This document shows positions 20,267 to 22,740 of a DNA stretch of 22,740 bases, one piece after another. The translations under genes and the position numbers were made by a program. Below the pieces are notes generated by a model. That model had not been told where the DNA came from. It ran no database searches and saw only the letters and a program-made list of their open reading frames with translations. The stretch lies in the IMG/VR virus record IMGVR_UViG_3300012209_000384, positions 1-22,740 of that record; one strand, written 5' to 3'. The DNA comes from a virus. Each line of letters starts with the position of its first letter. The stretch's first letter is position 1.

Positions 20267-20698
20267 CTACTCCAGAAGCGTGATGGTAAACGAGGAACAG
20301 GACACGGTCGCGCCTGAGGTAATCGACAGCGAGTTCAGGTTCAGGTCGGCGCCGCTGGTGCCCACCGAGCCGGTCGCGATGACCGTGGTGCCGTCAGACT
20401 TCTCCAGCACGAAGTAGCCCGCCGTGCCGGTGGCCGCCGCGGTGCCCGAGGTGATGGCGTTGGCGGTCGCCGTCACCAGCCGGCCGGAGCCGTCCGTGCC
20501 GGACGCGACCGGGGTGCCGAAGGCGGTCGCGTTGAGCGTCAGGGTGACCAGCAGCGTGCCGGTCAGGGCGGTGTTCGCGGCAACCTGGGTGCCGGTGTAG
20601 ATCTTCAGCTTGCCGGTGTTCAGCAGCGTGCACAGCGTCGCCAGCATGCCGCCGGAGCCGGCCATCGCCGTGTCGCTGAAGAACGGGTTATTCGCCAT
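20267..20698 (-). CDS. Putative virion structural protein
   Basis: A 143-residue protein with AAGGGAG before the ATG. Residues ~20-37 (ATLCTLLNTGKLKIYTGTQV) are followed by a Thr/Ala/Gly-rich beta region (ALTGTLLVTLTLNATAFGTP, GYFVLEKSDGTTVIATGSVG) and a terminal strand VSCSSFTITLLE. The LNTGKLKIYTGTQ segment recalls a group of phage and prophage structural proteins found near the head-tail joint. A beta-sandwich decoration or connector role is likely, but no specific assignment is possible. Confidence 0.6.
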   Translation of the reverse strand: MANNPFFSDTAMAGSGGMLATLCTLLNTGKLKIYTGTQVAANTALTGTLLVTLTLNATAFGTPVASGTDGSGRLVTATANAITSGTAAATGTAGYFVLEKSDGTTVIATGSVGTSGADLNLNSLSITSGATVSCSSFTITLLE

Positions 20699-20719
20699 CT
20701 AGCCGCACTCCCTTGAAGT

Positions 20720-21097
20720 TCATGCGCTGATCTCCTTCGCGGCGAGCCCGGCCTCGCGTTCGGCCATGGCCTGGGCCATGCCGTCCATCTGCTGGCTGAC
20801 CTCGCGGAATGTGTGGTAGCCCCGGAACCTGGTCACCGGGTAGTTGCGGCTGCCGACGCCCTCCAGCCAGGGGCCGTAGATGATCCCGCCGTCGGTGACG
20901 ACCAGATCGTCCACCTGGCGCTCGGTCCTGATGGCGGACTCGTACCGGCCGGTCGGGTGCCGGAGCACGTCGTGCAGCCGGGCGTGGACGCGGTTGACCG
21001 CCTCCTGCGCCAGGTCGGCCCGGAGCTGATCGGCATGATGCCGGGTGATCTGGCCGGCCCGGCCGTCGAACAGCGGCCCGATGAGGATCTCAGACAA
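20720..21097 (-). CDS. Head-tail connector / neck protein, HK97 gp10-like
   Basis: A 125-residue protein starting at TTG (21097), eight bases inside the end of the upstream gene, with a GAGG-type ribosome site. Helical N-terminal half (ADLAQEAVNRVHARLHDVLR), then RYESAIRTERQVDDLVVTDG and the diagnostic-looking IIYGPWLEGVGSRN...TRFRGYHTFR motif, which recurs in small phage neck proteins of the HK97 gp10 type. It ends with a long helix (QQMDGMAQAMAEREAGLAAK). Such proteins join the connector to the tail. Family placement is by motif memory. Confidence 0.7.
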   Translation of the reverse strand: MSEILIGPLFDGRAGQITRHHADQLRADLAQEAVNRVHARLHDVLRHPTGRYESAIRTERQVDDLVVTDGGIIYGPWLEGVGSRNYPVTRFRGYHTFREVSQQMDGMAQAMAEREAGLAAKEISA

Positions 21098-22166
21098 CTC
21101 GCTGCCTCGCCTTCCTGCCGTGCTGGGTGAAGCAGCGGTTGCGCAGGTCCGGAATGCCCTGGCCGGGCGGCGGTCCCTTGGTCTGGCCGTCCTGATCGGG
21201 GCTGGAACCCGAGGACCCGGCGTAGGCGCCGGGCTCCTGGGTGACGCTGACGACGGCCTCGGCCACGGCCAGCTGCTTGACCAGCGCGGGCACGACGGAG
21301 ATGGACAGCGCGTCGCCTGAGGTGTGCGCGGCTGCCGCGGTGCCCAGCTGGCCGCGCAGCACCGCCAGCTTGCGGCGGGCCCAGATGGTGCCGCTGGTGT
21401 GGGCGACCAGGATGGAGCCGTCCCATGCTCGCTTGAGCTGGAGGTTGTTGCCCAGGATGTTCTGGATCAGGCACCACTCGGTGTCCAGCTGGAGCACTTC
21501 GCCCTGCGCGAACTTGGTGCCGTCCGGGACGGCCAGGATGTTGTCGGCCATCGATGCGGTCGTCAGGCCGGTGAAGGCGACCGCGGTGCTCACGTAGTAG
21601 GCGTCGGTGACGATCATCCGCTCGGTCCCCGCGATGAGCAGGTCGCCGACGCCGATCAGGCCGCCCGAGCTGACCGTCACGACCGTGTCGCCGATGAGGG
21701 CGTTGGCGGCCAGCGTGCCGGCCGGGGCGGTCTTGCGCCAGTAGCCGTAGGTGCCGGCGATCGAGATGCTGCGCTGCGGGGTGATGCCGCCGCCGAACGC
21801 GGCCAGCGTCGAGCGGTTCAGCTCCAGGTAGGTGTACGGCGGCGCGTACCGCGGGTTGCCCCACAGGATGTCCGCGCTGGGGATCACGGTGCCGCCGCTG
21901 GTCACGACGGGGATGTTGACGGTGACGTCGGCCAGCTCGGCCGCATCGAGCCACAGCCGCCACGGGTAGGCCATCTGGTACGACGGCCAGTCCCAGGAGA
22001 CGGTCTTGTCCTCGGGATAGAACCGGCGGTGGCACAGCCCCTCGACCGAGTCCCGGGCGGAGTCGATGGCGCGGTCCACCTGGTCGTCATTCCAGGCAGC
22101 CTGCTTGACGTCAAGCGCCCGCCGGACTTCAGAGCGCGTGCAGTATGCAGGCAGAACTAGCGCCAT
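21090..22166 (-). CDS. Head-tail connector protein, adaptor-like (gp6-type) with extra domain
   Basis: A 358-residue protein with AAGG upstream of the ATG. Residues ~1-60 (YCTRSEVRRALDVKQAAWND, DQVDRAIDSARDSVEGLCHR) are the helical core of an adaptor protein. Then comes a WDW/YPWRLWLDA stretch (~58-75), a long beta-rich middle with two LI(G/A)DTVVTV / GDLLIAGTERM-like repeats (~150-260), and a helical end (~290-325, LVKQLAVAEAVVSVTQEPGA). At ~358 residues it is much longer than simple gp6-type adaptors (~100 residues); the extra middle resembles the insertion seen in actinophage connectors. It binds below the portal and links to the neck protein. A 94-base gap precedes it. Confidence 0.75.
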   Translation of the reverse strand: MALVLPAYCTRSEVRRALDVKQAAWNDDQVDRAIDSARDSVEGLCHRRFYPEDKTVSWDWPSYQMAYPWRLWLDAAELADVTVNIPVVTSGGTVIPSADILWGNPRYAPPYTYLELNRSTLAAFGGGITPQRSISIAGTYGYWRKTAPAGTLAANALIGDTVVTVSSGGLIGVGDLLIAGTERMIVTDAYYVSTAVAFTGLTTASMADNILAVPDGTKFAQGEVLQLDTEWCLIQNILGNNLQLKRAWDGSILVAHTSGTIWARRKLAVLRGQLGTAAAAHTSGDALSISVVPALVKQLAVAEAVVSVTQEPGAYAGSSGSSPDQDGQTKGPPPGQGIPDLRNRCFTQHGRKARQRVV

Positions 22167-22260
22167 CCTGGACCTTGCTTTCTCGCCCGAGTACCGCTAA
22201 TGCGGTGGGACTGGCTATGGCCAGCATAGACAGGTCTAGACCAAAGGTATAGACCAATGA
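22167..22260. promoter_or_regulatory. Intergenic region with tandem GGTCTAGACC-type repeats
   Basis: This is the longest gap in the leftward operon. On the + strand GGTCTAGACC (22233-22242, a perfect palindrome) and GGTATAGACC (22246-22255) are 13 bases apart; on the leftward strand they read as 13-bp direct repeats, (A/T)TTGGTCTA(T/G)ACC. Small stem-loops ACCGC-TAAT-GCGGT (22193-22206) and CTGGC-TATG-GCCAG (22211-22224) lie next to them. It could hold a regulator site, a processing site or a weak terminator; I find no convincing -35/-10 pair. Confidence 0.5.
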
Positions 22261-22569
22261 TCAGAGCAGCGGCGGCTTGACCAGCCAGGCGTCCGGCGCG
22301 AGCGCCTGCACGGCCCCGGTGCCGTCCCACTCGGCGAACCACTGCTGCAAGCCAGGGCCGGTGAAGCCAGACGTATCCAGATCGGCGTGGTAGTTGCCCT
22401 CGGAGTCCCGGACGATCGGGGACGACGGGGCGGTGATCACGGTGGTGGCGCCTGCGTCCTTCTTGTACTTCAACACGATCGTCGAGGGATCGGTCGCGGC
22501 CCCGGCCTCGTTGACGAAGGCCGCGCTGGTGGTGACCAGCGACCCGGATTCATAGATAGTCAGGCTCAT
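22261..22569 (-). CDS. Small structural protein of the head-tail region
   Basis: A 102-residue protein whose ATG overlaps the stop of the upstream gene (ATGA). The sequence reads as a single immunoglobulin-like sandwich: MSLTIYESGSLVTTSAAFVN, a STIVLKYKKDAGATTVI strand pair, SPIVRDSEGNYHADLDTSGF, and LQQWFAEWDGTGAVQA. This pattern is common in small proteins between capsid and connector genes of actinophages. It may decorate the capsid or join the neck. No enzymatic signature. Confidence 0.65.
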   Translation of the reverse strand: MSLTIYESGSLVTTSAAFVNEAGAATDPSTIVLKYKKDAGATTVITAPSSPIVRDSEGNYHADLDTSGFTGPGLQQWFAEWDGTGAVQALAPDAWLVKPPLL

Positions 22570-22740
22570 GGCTTCCTCCCGGTGGTGACCCTGCCGCCGC
22601 CCGGCTTATCCGAGGCGCTGGCGCTGGGACCGGACCTGGACACGGCGGGCCCGGCCGATACTGAGCTGGCGCTGGCTGACGATGCCCGCCTGCCTGCAGA
22701 TGCTGTCCCGGCCAGGTGATTGACGGTCGAGACAGAACCG
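22566..22740 (-). CDS. C-terminal fragment of an upstream structural gene
   Basis: One leftward frame stays open from the right edge to a TGA at 22568-22566, which makes an ATGA overlap with the next gene. It gives ~57 residues rich in Ser, Ala and Gly with scattered Arg (SVSTVNHLAGTASAGRRASS, SASASDKPGGGRVTTGRKP). Third codon positions are mostly G or C. The overlap fits the style of this operon, so it is probably the tail end of a capsid or head-tail protein outside the window. The low complexity gives no family information. Confidence 0.5.
   Translation of the reverse strand, partial: GSVSTVNHLAGTASAGRRASSASASSVSAGPAVSRSGPSASASDKPGGGRVTTGRKP

Overview
The window is a virion-structural segment of a high-GC siphophage or prophage of an actinobacterial host, most like Streptomyces-type phages. 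The signs are strong GC preference at third codon positions, frequent GTG starts, tightly overlapping structural genes (ATGA, TGATG, TAGTG), a -1 frameshifted tail-assembly chaperone followed by a tape-measure gene, and a DUF1906 (GH25-like) endolysin. No integrase, terminase, portal or capsid gene lies inside the window, so free phage and prophage cannot be told apart.

Layout. (1) 1-284: a low-complexity left end with an A-rich stretch and a 22-G run, probably a poor contig end, then ACCTCCTC iterons and a hairpin. (2) 355-1110 (+): the endolysin, followed by an AGGC-rich untranslated stretch and a hairpin terminator (1318-1347). (3) 1358-1958 (-): two small single-span membrane proteins, the best holin or lysis-accessory candidates. 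(4) 2050-3340 (+): a self-contained moron-like cassette with its own promoter, a three-copy operator, a possibly leaderless ribbon-helix-helix repressor, a SHOCT protein, an unknown protein, a secreted protein and a perfect 15-bp hairpin terminator. (5) 3347-22740 (-): head-tail connector and tail genes read right to left: connector proteins, tail terminator candidate, three related tail-tube-like proteins, chaperone G/GT, tape measure, then tail-tip proteins.

The most striking part is the tail tip. The tape measure carries an NlpC/P60 peptidase and a lytic transglycosylase domain. The next gene encodes what looks like a complete G1-family (eqolisin) glutamic peptidase with both catalytic residues. 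The gene after that encodes a 1824-residue fibre with an embedded GH16 glycosidase (EIDMEE). The following hub-like protein carries a glycine-rich adhesin-type insertion. Together these predict a tail that can cut glycan, protein and peptidoglycan during adsorption and entry.

Two translational features stand out. A CCCTTTG slippery heptamer makes the G/GT fusion. The tape-measure gene seems to start at ATC in a TAATC stop/start overlap behind a strong GGAGGTGAG ribosome site; the nearest ordinary start would delete 63 phage-like residues.
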